This document shows positions 35,856-45,655 of a stretch of 64,000 nt of DNA, one piece after another. The stretch is from Erythroxylum novogranatense. Taxonomy: Eukaryota; Streptophyta; Magnoliopsida; Malpighiales; Erythroxylaceae. The stretch is from assembly GCA_029891385.1 (NCBI GenBank), contig CM057233.1, positions 32,222,540-32,286,539 on the forward strand, in the 5' to 3' direction. Under the pieces are notes generated by a model. It made no database searches, was not told the origin of the DNA, and worked only from the letters and a program-made list of their open reading frames with translations. How positions within the stretch are numbered: the first letter of the stretch is position 1; each line of letters opens with the position of its first letter. The translations under genes were made by a program, and so were the position numbers.

Positions 35856-36350
35856 ATCGACACAATGTAGGGACGACACATGAATGCAATATAAATATCA
35901 TAATTATGTTCTCATCATAATTTCATTAGCAATGTATATTTACTACATAGACTTTATTAAATACATTTGAATATGTATAAGGTAAGGAATGTCTTTCAAA
36001 TACTTTAGCACTAAGCTACAACTAACTGATTGGTTTTAGGGCATAAACCAATAATCTCCCACTTACACTAAGCCAATTATCTAAGTATCTTATGCCATCT
36101 CTCCATATAATGATCATGCTATTACTGGGACAGTTGTTTAGTAAGAGAATTCTAAAAGATTTTCTATAATGAGCACTTGCTTTAATCATACAACTTTAAT
36201 CTTAATTATGTCCAACTACATACTTGAATTTTTTATAAGACTAAAGACTCTAAACCAACATGTCTACCATGTGATACATTCATTACTAATGTTGTTATAA
36301 ACAAGAAATCTATTTCTTAGACAAAAACAACAGCAAACCATTAAAGATGT
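35856..36350 (-). mobile_element. Truncated copia 3' end, minus strand
   Basis: On the minus strand a purine tract (AAGTGGGAGATT, near 36052-36063) is followed by TATTGGTTTATGCCCTAAAA, a common start of plant copia LTRs (normally TGTTGG...). The LTR would extend left to about 35856. The bases right of 36063 would be the 3' untranslated part of that element; no coding region can be read. The right limit is approximate. Confidence 0.55.
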
Positions 36351-36695
36351 TGATGATAGCTCTTACAAGAGGATAAATGGTAATATTTCCTTGTTCATGT
36401 GGCCATATCAATTAATTGAATGTTATGTGATTTTATTATTACAAGTTCAATTTCTTAAAGGACTAAGTAAAGAAGATGTGTATTTTTTTAGAGATATTCC
36501 TTTAATTATTTAATAAAATTACATTAACAAAATTATGTTTTAATTTATTTCATAATACACATTTTCAAACTTATTATTATTACATAGTTAAGTAAATTTT
36601 AGATTTAAAATATCCTTTATCTTAATTATACAAATTTAATTAAGTATAAGAAATATTGATATCATTTGAAATATACAATTCTTGTATTGATGGTT
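36351..36695. other. AT-rich stretch without recognisable features
   Basis: Low-complexity AT-rich sequence between the copia fragment and the palindrome arm. I see no ORF, TSD or repeat in it. Confidence 0.6.
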
Positions 36696-36740
36696 TTGAA
36701 ATTAAAAGATCTCTATTTTCACTCTATATATATATATATA
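36696..36740. repeat. Left arm of the palindrome that holds the Tat element
   Basis: A 28-base stretch from TTGAAATTAAAAG to ATTTTCACT, then a TA run. Its reverse complement is at 45612-45655, right after the element. Confidence 0.88.
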
Positions 36741-37144
36741 TGGTTCAGCCGGATTCTGGCCGAACGGAACGCTGCCGTTTGGATCCATTGATTGGCAACT
36801 TTTCGTGATGAACTTCATGTAGAAAACACCTGCAAAACAAAGGAAGGCACGTCGGGGGTGAGGTCCCGATTAGCCCCTCCGACGCTCAAGTAAGTTTCTG
36901 GTCAAGGTGAGATCGTAGAATGCAGAGAAAAAACTAGGTTATCATCGCATACCTGAATTATGGGAGAATTATACCTTATATACGATTTTGCAGCTAGGTT
37001 TAGGCAAATACGTGTTTGCATGGGAATTTCCTTCTGCTAATGGGCCATGAATGTGTGAATCAAGCCCGGGTTAAACGATGAGTATGGGACTGACCGATTG
37101 GCCTTCGTGATTGGGCTTGGGCCCAAATATAGCTGACCCGACCA
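36741..37144 (-). repeat. 3' LTR of the Tat element
   Basis: 404 bp; on its inner side (37145-37160) the minus strand has a purine tract (AGTAGGGGGCTTA), the plus-strand primer, which fixes the orientation. Confidence 0.93.
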
Positions 37145-37758
37145 TAAGCCCCCTACTCCTCGAGTCTGAGCGAAGAGAAGGGTCGAGGGAGTATGTTGGG
37201 ACGTTGCTCACCTGTGGCTTCATAGCTCGTAAGCAGGATAGCTCGTCATGTGGTCAATCGGTCGGTCATTGGCCTTGTAGCTCGTTCATGGGACAGCTAG
37301 GGCAGTTTCAACCGGTCGGATGATTCAACCGATCGGATGCCGAATTGCTGCGCATGATCGCTTTCGGATCTTGACGGTTGGGTGTAATTGCTCGGATACC
37401 GACACATCGGGTATAGCTGATCGTTCGTCGAATAGGTCGATCGATGGCCCCAATCGATCGGTCTTTGGCACTCATTACGTGGATGACTTGTGCGGAGATG
37501 GATCGGTTGGTTATCATTGGTGGCGTGTGAGGCATTTATTGTAGACGGCGCGTCTTTGTCGACGACTTCGTAATCAGGCGATCGTCTTTGTAACCGTTAC
37601 CTAGTTGTCCCGTACGTCCTTTCGACTGGTCGTGTCGTTTCGCTCTTGAATATCCCTGATTCTCCTCACATCCTGTCGCGTGTCTGAGACTGCTCGAATT
37701 TTCGCCATGCGTCGTAGTCTGATTTGGTCACTTTCTAGGGTTCCCACTGCCTTCCCCC

Positions 37759-37766
37759 TATAAATA
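37759..37766 (+). promoter_or_regulatory. TATA box of the antisense gene
   Basis: TATAAATA after a C-rich stretch, 207 bp upstream of the antisense ATG at 37973. Position and context fit a core promoter reading away from pol's strand; a pyrimidine-rich leader follows. Confidence 0.6.
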
Positions 37767-37972
37767 CTCATAGATGACGAGCTGTGATGGTTTTTACCTT
37801 TTGCTTTCGTACTGCAATTCTCATTTTGCTTTCACTTGCTCTCAAATCATTCGCGGTTCTCCGAAACTTCTTTTATTCCGCCGTCCGATTTACCTACTTC
37901 TTCTTTCTAAATAGGTACGTTCTTTTGTTCTTCATTCCCTCTCCATTCTTTTAGTGCTTTTTCTTGATAATC

Positions 37973-39399
37973 ATGTCCACGGGTAGTTCTGGGAGCATGG
38001 TCGGAGGTATGGAGGAAGTGTCGATGAGAGAGAGGAAGGACGACTTAGTTATGGAGTTGCCGCCTAAGACTGCATCGTCGATGACTGTTGGGGAGTTGAA
38101 CAGATTGTGCATCAAGTATAATATCCCAACGGCTTGGGGGCCTCAATTGGCCTTGAAGCATGAGCAGATCCACAGCAACTTTAGTGGATACTTCGCCGTC
38201 TCCGGGAGCTTTTTTTCAGTAGGCGGCCTGAGGTTCCCGTACGTCCCGATTGTCGACGAGGTGTGCGCCCTATTCGGGTTATTGCCGAGTCAGATTCCTC
38301 CGAACAGTTGGAGGTTCATAAATGGGTTGGCGCTGCTGTGCCATCAGTTCGGCCATCTGCCCACTGTCGGCGTTCTGCGCCATTTCTTGAGGATGAGCCA
38401 CAGTCCGAGCTCAGGAGCTGGAATCCCCTTTCTTCAATACCGAGATGCTCGGTATCGCCCAGCCAGGACACCCTCAAAAATTTCTTCCTGGCGGACGAAG
38501 TATTTCTTTGTGAAGTCCCCAGGATCTTCCTCCGAGTGCCGACTGTGGAGGTATCCTTTGGCCGAGCAGTGGAACGATTCGTCGACCTTGTCCCTCAGCA
38601 AGGAGGAGTGGGAGGTGGTCCGTCGTATCAAGGAGCTAGGAAGATACGATTTTGCCAGGCTCATTCAGGGGTATCCCAGGGGGGCCTCGGCCGATTCGTT
38701 CCTCGTCGATCCCCCTCCAAGTATTAGCGGGCTGAGGGAGGAAACCGCCCCGTCTGGTTGATTCCTCGTGATTCTATTAATTTTGAACTTATATCAATTT
38801 TGTTTTCTAACTCAATTTAACATTGTGCAGCCATGGTGAGGATGCCTACCCAAACTTCCACGTCAAGGAAGCAGGCCTCTGGGAAGAAGGGGAGTGAGGC
38901 GGAGACCGGTGAGGACCTCGCTTTGTCCATGGGGTTGGTCTCCTTGTCTGCGACGGTGGGTGCTCCCCCTGCTGGGGACCTTCCTGTGGCATCGGAACCA
39001 TTAACAATTGTTCCAGTGGTAGAGGAGGAGGAGGACATGGGCCCTCCTCTTAAAAGGAAGAGGTTGGTTCGATTGGGTGACCTTTCACCCCGCCAGGCCA
39101 GTGAAGCCGGGGTGAGTAAACAGAAAAAGGGAAAAGAGAAGGCACAGGCCGTGAGCCTTGGGCAGTGGGAGCCTGCCATTAAGTTGGGCAAGGACGTAAC
39201 GCTCGGGGACCTCGAGGTGTCCCGCTACCTTGCTAAGAGGGTTACTCCCCCAGCGGACGAGGGGTTTATGGAGAAGAAGGGGAACCTGGAGTTAGGTTCC
39301 CAGCTAAATCGTATTGGTATGGCTGCGACAATGTCTTTTTCGTCTTTGCGGGCTTGGAGACTCTGGACCGGGAGGTTCGGGATCTCCATGATCAGATGA
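37973..39399 (+). CDS. Antisense ORF of the Tat element (putative gypsy-type transposon domain), two exons
   Basis: Opposite in strand to gag-pol. Exon 1 is 37973-38756. A 74-nt T-rich intron (38757-38830, GT...CAG, with a CTAAC branch-like motif) follows, and exon 2 resumes in phase at 38831, giving about 450 residues to the TGA at 39399. Residues about 40-200 (NIPTAWGPQLALKHEQIH, GYFAVSGSFFSVGGLRFPY, VCALFGLLPSQIPPNSWRF, HQFGHLPTVGVL) look like the domain annotated as putative gypsy type transposon (Transposase_28). Exon 2 has an acidic run and basic clusters (KRKRLVRL, KQKKGKEK) that could be nuclear signals. A frameshift at about 39340 separates the coiled-coil tail described next. The ATG at 37973 was chosen because the upstream frame opens only with non-ATG codons. 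Function unknown. Confidence 0.75.
38757..38830 (+). other. Predicted intron of the antisense ORF
   Basis: GTTGAT at the donor and TTGTGCAG at the acceptor; 74 nt, AT-rich while both exons are GC-rich. Exon 1 ends after one base of a codon and exon 2 supplies the other two, so the frame is kept (…S-A-M-V-R…). Confidence 0.7.
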
Positions 39400-40163
39400 A
39401 GGGTTTGAAGGCGGTGGCGAGAGGTGAAGGAGGAGGACCTCCTTGAGCTAAAAACGCATCTCTTGAGGAGGAGAAGTCGGCCCGGAGAGGGAGGTGGGAG
39501 CTTTGGCTACTGACCGGCCGAGGTAGAGGGAAGAGGGAGAAAGAGAACGAGGAGGAGGAAAGCGGTGAGGGCGAGAGGAGATCAACGAAAGTGCCGCCAG
39601 ATCGCCATTCAGCTGTGACGGAGAGAGACAGAGCGGAGAGAACCTTGCGAGAGGTGCGGTGCTCCGTGCAAGGGAGCAATGGATCGAGGCCATTAGCGAT
39701 GGAAGAGGCGGTTCTCAGACGAAGAGAGTTTAGAGCTCGCTGCGAGGTGGCCCTTCGATTTTGAAGAGGGCCACGAGCTCTATACTCTGAGGGGTGGCAT
39801 GCCCTTCTTTTGAAGACTATGCCAACCGCTTATTCCTAAAGCTTTGGGCTTTCTTTGGAGGGATCACAAAGAAAGTCGAGGGGAACCGGTCGATGTTCGG
39901 ATGGGAGGCTAGATCTCGGCAAGAGGAAGAGCTCCTCGTGATGTTCCTTGATCGCTTCCCGGGTCTGCTACCCCCATTGTGACGATCTCCGGGGAGGAAG
40001 GGCTTTATGAAGATGTTTCTCCTGCTGCTCCCTTGGTTCCCGCTTCTACCTCGTCTTTTCCGACCGCTCCCGAGGTTTCCCCCGGGTATTCTCCTTCTCC
40101 TTCTCCTTCGGCTGTTCGTAGCCCCCCTTCCCCAATTGTAGTGCTCACCTGGTCGGGCTTGTG
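39400..40163 (+). pseudogene. Frameshifted tail of the antisense ORF
   Basis: Reading on from exon 2 in a shifted frame gives LETLDREVRDLHDQMKGL, a coiled-coil start typical of these proteins. After a stretch full of small indels (39400-39790) come an open piece (LLVMFLDRFPGLLPPL) and a proline/serine-rich end (EVSPGYSPSPSPS) that stops at 40162-40164. So the ancestral protein was probably about 700 residues. Confidence 0.7.
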
Positions 40164-40300
40164 ACCAGGGTTAATTAAGATCAATGGACTTTACGTTTGC
40201 TTCATTTGTTGTCTTTTCCCGTATTTATGCTCTTTACCTTAGATATATGTTGAGTTTTGAAGTTGCTCGTAGTCGACCAGCTTCGAACTGGTCGACCGCA

Positions 40301-40727
40301 GTCGATCTATGGAGATACCGAGCAATGGCGATGACGAGGGTCCCGAGGATTTTGTCTCGACGACCCGACCGACCGTAGTCAATCTATGGGGAATGCCGAG
40401 CGATGGAATACCGAGGAATGGCGAGGGTCCCGAGGATCTTGTCTCGACGACCCGACCGACCATAGTCGATTTATGGAGAATGCCGAGCGATGGCGATGGC
40501 GAGGGTCCTGAGGATCTCGTCTCGGCGACCCGACCGACCGTAGTCGATTTATGGAGAATGCCGAGCGATGGCGATGGCGAAGGTCCCGAGGATCTCGACT
40601 CGGTGACCCGACCGACCGTAGTCGATTTATGGAGAATGCCGAGCGATGGCGATGGCGAGGGTCCCGAAGATCTCGTCTCGGCGACCCGACCAACCGTAGT
40701 CGATCTATGGAGAATGCCGAGCGATGA
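40301..40727. repeat. 78-bp minisatellite in the Tat element
   Basis: About five and a half tandem units; spacing between successive GTCGAT(C/T)TATGG starts is 77, 87, 78, 78 and 78 bp. The array lies between the pol stop and the antisense gene, that is in the 3' untranslated part of pol. Because 78 is divisible by 3, a plus-strand frame (40309-40731) and a minus-strand frame stay open through it; both are repeat translation. Confidence 0.93.
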
Positions 40728-40913
40728 TTGATTGAACTTTCTACTTTTGGCCTCGTGCAGTCTAACTCTTAATTGCCAAGAAATTTGTAACCCCTTTATT
40801 AATGATAACGAGGGCGTGGGCCATTAAAAAACCTGTCTGGCAGGGACAGGAAAAAGGTACCTACATGTATACAAAAATGATAATAAGGAAAGATTAACTA
40901 AAATAAAACTTAT

Positions 40914-43448
40914 CTATTGGTAGAAAGCCTTCAGATTCTGTGAGCTCCAAGGCCTCGGTAGAATCTTCCCTTTCTCATCACTAAGGATGTAAGAACCATG
41001 CCCGACTTGCTTAACCACTCGATAGGGTCCTTCCCACATCTGTCCGAGCTTTCCTGGATGCTTTCCAGCCGCCTCGGCTTTTCGCAGGACGTACCCACCT
41101 ACCTTTACATCGCTCGGCCTGACCCTTCTGTTATAGAACTTAGTCGCCTTTTGCCTGATGGCTTCTGAGCGAGCGGCTGCCCTTTCTCTGTCCTCGCTAA
41201 GAAGAACGAGCTCTGCTCTGCGGGCTTCATCATTCCGCTCTTCTTCGTAGCCCGACACCCTCTAATTGTGCAATGCTGCTTCTACTGGAACCAGGGCTTC
41301 TGCCCCAAAGGTCATCCTGAATGGAGTTTCCCCCGTGGCTCGGTTCGGTGTGGTTCTATATGCCCACAAAACTTCGTCTACTTCTTCCACCCAGGTCTTT
41401 CGGCCATCCAGGCGCTTCTTCAGGGCGTTCATTATCTTTTTATTGGTGTTCTCCACAAGACCGTTGCTTTGCGGATGGGCTACTGAAGTCAGTTGTAGCT
41501 TGATCTTCAGTCGGTCACAGAAGTCTCTGAACTTGTCGTTGTCAAACTGCCGACCATTATCTGTAACCAATATCATAGGCATCCCGAAGCGACAAAGTAT
41601 ATTTTTCTTTACAAAGCTTTCAACCTTCCCCTCGGTGATTGTAGCGACAGATTCTGCTTCCACCCACTTAGTGAAATATTCTACTGCCACTATCAAAAAT
41701 TTCTTTTGTCCGGGACCGAGAGGGAAAGGCCCCAGTATATCCATTCCCCATTGGGCGAAAGGGATAGGGTGACTTACAATTTTCATCCTCTCGGTCGACT
41801 GGTGAGGCAGGTTGCTGTTTCTCTGGCAGTCGCATCGGTCGACCTTCTCTTGACAGTCTCTTCTCATTGTCGGCCAGTAGTAGCCTTGTCTGATCAACCG
41901 GTGAGCCAGCATTCTGCCTCCTACGTGATTTCCGCACATCCCTTCGTGGACTTCGGCCATTGCCTGCTCGATTTCTTCTTCATTCAAGCATCGAAGGAGC
42001 GGCCAATCGTAAGACCGCTTATATAGAGCGCCATTGAAAAATGGGAGGCACTTATCCCCCAATCTGGAAATGAACCTGCTCAGCGAGACTATCCGACCGG
42101 TCAATATCTGAACATCCTTCAAACATTGTGGCGAAGGCATCCGTATGATGGCCTCAATCTTTTCTGGATTGGCTTCGATTCCCCGCTGAGTGATCATAAA
42201 CCCCAGGAATTTTTCGGATGCCACCCCGAACACACATTTTTCCGGGTTTAGCTTTATCTGAAATTTATTCAGGGTCTGGAAGACTTCCTTGAGATCTTCC
42301 ACATGCTCCGCGGCCGTCTTACTTTTGACCACCATATCATCTACGTATGCTTCGACCGACCGACCGATCATTTTTTTAAAGACCTCCATGACAAGCCGTT
42401 GGTAGGTCGCCCCCGCGTTCTTCAAGCCGAAGGGCATTACCTGGTAGTAGTATGTGCCTTGGTCTGTTATGAAGACGGTCTTTTCTTCGTCTTCTAGACT
42501 CATCTGGATCTGATGATAGCCCGAGAAGGCGTCCAGGAAGCTGAGCAGTTTATGCCCTGAGGTAGAATCTACTAACTGGTCGATCTTCGGCAATGGGAAG
42601 CTGTCTTTTGGACATGCTTTGTTCAGATCGGTGAAGTCTATACACATCCTCCATTTCCCGTTTTTCTTTTTCACCAAGACCACGTTAGCGAGCCACTCGA
42701 GGTATTTGACCTCTCGTATGAACCCCGCTTCCAGCAACTTCCGTACTTCTTTCTCGATCACCCCGCGCTCCTTCATCGTGCATCGCTTCTCATCTCGATC
42801 GGGCTTGCAGTCATGCCGAATGCCGAGGGAGTGACATGCAACTGACCGAGAAATGCCGGGCATGTCGCTCGGTACCCAAGCGAAAACCGATTTGTTTTCC
42901 ACCAAGCAGTCGGTGATTTCTTTAGCTAGGTTCTTCTGTAGCTCGGAACCTAGATTTGTGAACTTGGAGGGGTCAGCTTCATCCAGTACAACCCGTTGCG
43001 TTTCTTCCACTATATTCATCATGTCCGTCTCTTCGTCGGCTCTTACGTCAAGAGAGATCGTCAGCACTACCGCCCCTTCTAGGGTTTTGGTTTCTGCCAA
43101 GTAACATTCCCTGGCGATTTTCTGCTGACCCCTGACGACACCAATTCCATGGGGCGTCGGGAACTTCATAACCTGGTAGTATACGGAGACGACCGACCTG
43201 AGAACATTTTGAGTAGCTCGCCCAATTATTGCATTGTACGCCCCCTGGAACTTTACGACTAGGAACTCCACGTCCCTTTCTATCTGGCATGGCTTCTGCC
43301 CAAACTTCACTTTCGAGATAGACCCGGCGACGGGTATCGACGCCCGGTTATTCCTTTGATGGGGCCGTCGAAGGTAGTAGTCGTTCTTGGTACCTTCATC
43401 GCTTGAAGGCTTCATAAGACAAAGAGTCGACCGAGCTACCCGTGTCAA
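40914..43448 (-). pseudogene. pol of the Tat element: RT and integrase, RNase H missing
   Basis: One long minus-strand frame (41262-43448) and its in-phase continuation (40914-41258), separated only by a TAG. In order: protease C-terminal part; RT with VVLVKKKNGKWRMCIDF, FLDAFSGYHQIQM and the active site YVDD (42336-42347, about residue 368). Then at about residue 495 LPFFNGALYKRSYDWPLL, where RT is joined straight to the integrase start. Next is the zinc finger (HEGMCGNHVGGRMLAH ... C-D-C, one residue short of the usual C-x2-C), and the core with GMDILGPFP, VTDNGRQF and HPQSNGLVEN (D, D, E all present). The tail has the GPY-type end (MWEGPYRVVKQVG). RNase H is absent. The frame starts out of phase with the protease active site. 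Confidence 0.93.
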
Positions 43449-43771
43449 TCATCACCCGCTTCACCTCGTAACCATCCATATTGAGATTTCTGACGAGGCG
43501 CCATCGTGAGGGCAATTTACTCCATTTAGGTCCGACTCATCGAAAGAGATCATTCCGTCGTTCTCCTTCGCTTTTTGATGGGCGGTTCGCCGAATTGTTT
43601 GGCGTATCTTTTCCCGCCTTTAACGGTGGATCCCCTGCGCATTTCCACCGAATATCGTGTTAATGACCCCGACGGTCGGTCATCTTCATTGCTCAACATT
43701 TCCATCGTTTCTTTCCTTGACCGCCCTCGCTTTTCTCGTCGGCTATCTCAGATTCGTGCTCGCCTACCCCA
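43429..43771 (-). pseudogene. Protease start of the Tat element
   Basis: Minus-strand codons at 43432-43446 read D-T-G-S-S, the retropepsin active site (MIDTGSSVDSLSYEAF). The frame then shifts near 43400 before the rest of the domain (KFGQKPCQIERDVEFLVVKFQ) resumes in the main pol frame. Upstream to 43771 the sequence is indel-rich and links gag with protease. Confidence 0.8.
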
Positions 43772-45103
43772 TCATTCTGTCGTTCGCCTCGGGGTGACCG
43801 CTGTTGTCGATTGCCTGTCTGCGATCGGCGTTTGTTCGTGTTTCACGAATCGGCCTAACCTCCCCTTTTGAATGAGGAGCTCGATCTCTTTTTTCAACCG
43901 CCAGCAATTTTCCGTATCGTGACCGACCTCTCTGTGGAAGCGGCAATACAAGTTGGGGTTCCTGTCCTTATAAGAGGTCTTCATTTTTTCGGGCTCTCGG
44001 ATAGTTTCCCCGTCCGCTCTAACGGCCGCCAGTACTTCAGCATATGACCTGTTTAGCGGGGTGAACTCTTGGCGATATGCCTGTCGATCGGTAGGCCTTC
44101 TCCAGTTCGACTGGCTCTTTTGCCACTTGTGCGGGTTGCCCGCCCTATTGTTCGGCAAGCGATCTTCCGTCCGACGTCTCGTGTTTTTCAGCACTTCTTC
44201 AAGCTGAATATACCTATCCGCCCGGTTTCTTATTTCCTGAACCGAGCGAGGCTGATCGAGGGCTAACGATTTCTTGAACTCCTCATCCTCGTATTATTCA
44301 TGAGCGGCCAAAGATGGACGAAAGCGGTGAGGTCGGCACCTCGATCGCCTCGTTATCAACCGAGTAATGAATTCCAGCTCTCGTTCCTTCCTTGGGTAAG
44401 TTGCATCACTTCGAAGCGGTCTTCGCGGCCGTTTACTAGTGGTGAACCGTTCAGAAGAGCACTGAAGTCTTGAAGCGCGATATACCGGGTAAGCCGTTGA
44501 ACCATCGCCGAGCTCCTCCGAAAGGCCACGCGAAAGCTCAGATTGGATAGCGTCCGTAACGCAATGTAGGCTCATCATGGATCGAGTGTTGCGAGATAGT
44601 CCAGGGTCGGTCTTCCCATTGTACTTCTCGGGGGTTGGTATTTTTTGCGGTGCCGGAGACTATCCAGATTTCCGGCGAAAGGAGAATTCAGATCGCGCCA
44701 TCGGGCGATCCGGTCGGTAACTCATAGCCGCGTGAATCCGATCATCCGCGATTTTTTCTAGGGCTTCAGATGGGCGATGATCGTTTATCACGCTGATTTG
44801 TCGGGCGGCTGGCCGTGCTGACGGCGGCTGCTGCGGTGGTTGTTGCGGTGGTTGAGATTGCAAGATTTGGCGGATCAACAGGTCAGCGGCTTCCTCGATC
44901 TGCTTTTGAGTCAAGGTAGTGTGCACAGCCGGAGGAGGATCCGCTTCTGATCGGTGCTGGGGGTTTGGATGCGTATTGAACGCAGCATTATCCTCCGAAG
45001 CTGCACTCTGTTCCTCTTGCTCCAAGGTTTGAGGCTGCTGCTGATCATTCGGATGTGAGGATTCAGTGCGTGAGACGTGTGGTGCAGCGGCCAGGCGTTG
45101 CAA
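43772..45103 (-). pseudogene. gag of the Tat element (broken)
   Basis: The minus-strand ATG at 45103 opens a 147-residue proline/glutamine-rich N-terminal part (44660-45103) ending RSEFSFRRKSG. The central Retrotrans_gag part (about 44290-44660) is broken by indels, although pieces such as a W-F-N-G-L-P motif can be read. The last frame (43772-44194) has the basic stretch and the retroviral-type zinc region YCRFHREVGHDTENCWRLKKEIE common in Retand-type gags. It would form the capsid; this copy cannot. Confidence 0.88.
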
Positions 45104-45186
45104 CGCCAGAGCCGCGATCGCGCTACATCAGATTAATTGCCGCCACCGACCGATCACGTGGTTCGGACGTGGTGCCCGGAAGTTGG

Positions 45187-45204
45187 GCCCCACGGTGGGC
45201 GCCA
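45187..45204 (-). other. Primer-binding site of the Tat element
   Basis: The minus strand reads TGGCGCCCACCGTGGGGC, two bases inside the LTR. A TGGCGCC- start is usual for Tat elements; I cannot name the priming tRNA with certainty. Confidence 0.85.
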
Positions 45205-45206
45205 AT

Positions 45207-45611
45207 TGGTTCAGCCAGATTCTGGCCGAACAGAACGCTGCCGTTTGGATCCATTGATTGACAACTTTCCGTGATGAACTTCACGTAGAAAACACATGCA
45301 AAACAAAGGAAGGCACGTCAGGGGTGAGGTCCCGATTAGCCCCTCCGACGCTCAAGTAAGTTTTTGGTCAAGGTGAGATCGTAGAATGCAGAGAAAAAAA
45401 CTAGGTTATCATCGCATACCTGAATTATGGGAGAATTATACCTTATATACGATTTTGCAGCTAGGTTTAGGCAAATACGTGTTTGCATGGAAATTTCCTT
45501 CTACTAATGGGTCATGAATGTGTGAATCAAGCCCGGGTTAAACGATGAGTATAGGACTGACCGATTGGCCTTCGTGATTAGGCTCGGGTCCAAATATAGC
45601 CGACCCGACCA
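45207..45611 (-). repeat. 5' LTR of the Tat element
   Basis: 405 bp, TGGTTCAGCC to CCCGACCA, matching 36741-37144. Confidence 0.93.
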
Positions 45612-45655
45612 ATATATATATATATATAGTGAAAATAGAGATCTTTTAATTTCAA
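45612..45655. repeat. Right arm of the palindrome that holds the Tat element
   Basis: TA run, then AGTGAAAATAGAG to TTTAATTTCAA; exact reverse complement, over 28 bases, of 36696-36723. Confidence 0.88.

Larger units (their letters stand above)
36741..45611 (-). mobile_element. Ty3/gypsy element, Tat/Retand lineage, minus strand
   Basis: Two 404-405 bp LTRs (36741-37144 and 45207-45611) start TGGTTCAGCC and end CCCGACCA on the plus strand. Inside on the minus strand are a primer-binding site (45187-45204), gag, protease and RT-integrase, and a polypurine tract lies by the left LTR. A gene on the opposite strand lies between pol and the 3' LTR, as reported for Tat-lineage elements. The 8.9-kb element is GC-richer than its surroundings. 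By eye the two LTRs differ at about 16 sites plus one indel, about 4%, nearly all transitions. The target is a TA run, so the duplication (ATATA) is not distinctive. Confidence 0.93.

Noticed and set aside
38263..38727. 154-residue ORF in another frame of the antisense gene, and a minus-strand frame at 38434-38664.
   Set aside because: Shadows of exon 1; the chosen frame has the recognisable domain and the in-phase intron.
40309..40731. Repeat protein with 26-residue units (plus strand), and an RS-rich frame on the minus strand.
   Set aside because: Both follow from a 78-bp minisatellite whose unit is divisible by 3; no start signals or domain.
41266..41772. Plus-strand ORFs of 168, 72 and 106 residues across the Tat pol region.
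   Set aside because: Opposite-strand shadows of the RT-integrase frame, which carries all catalytic motifs.
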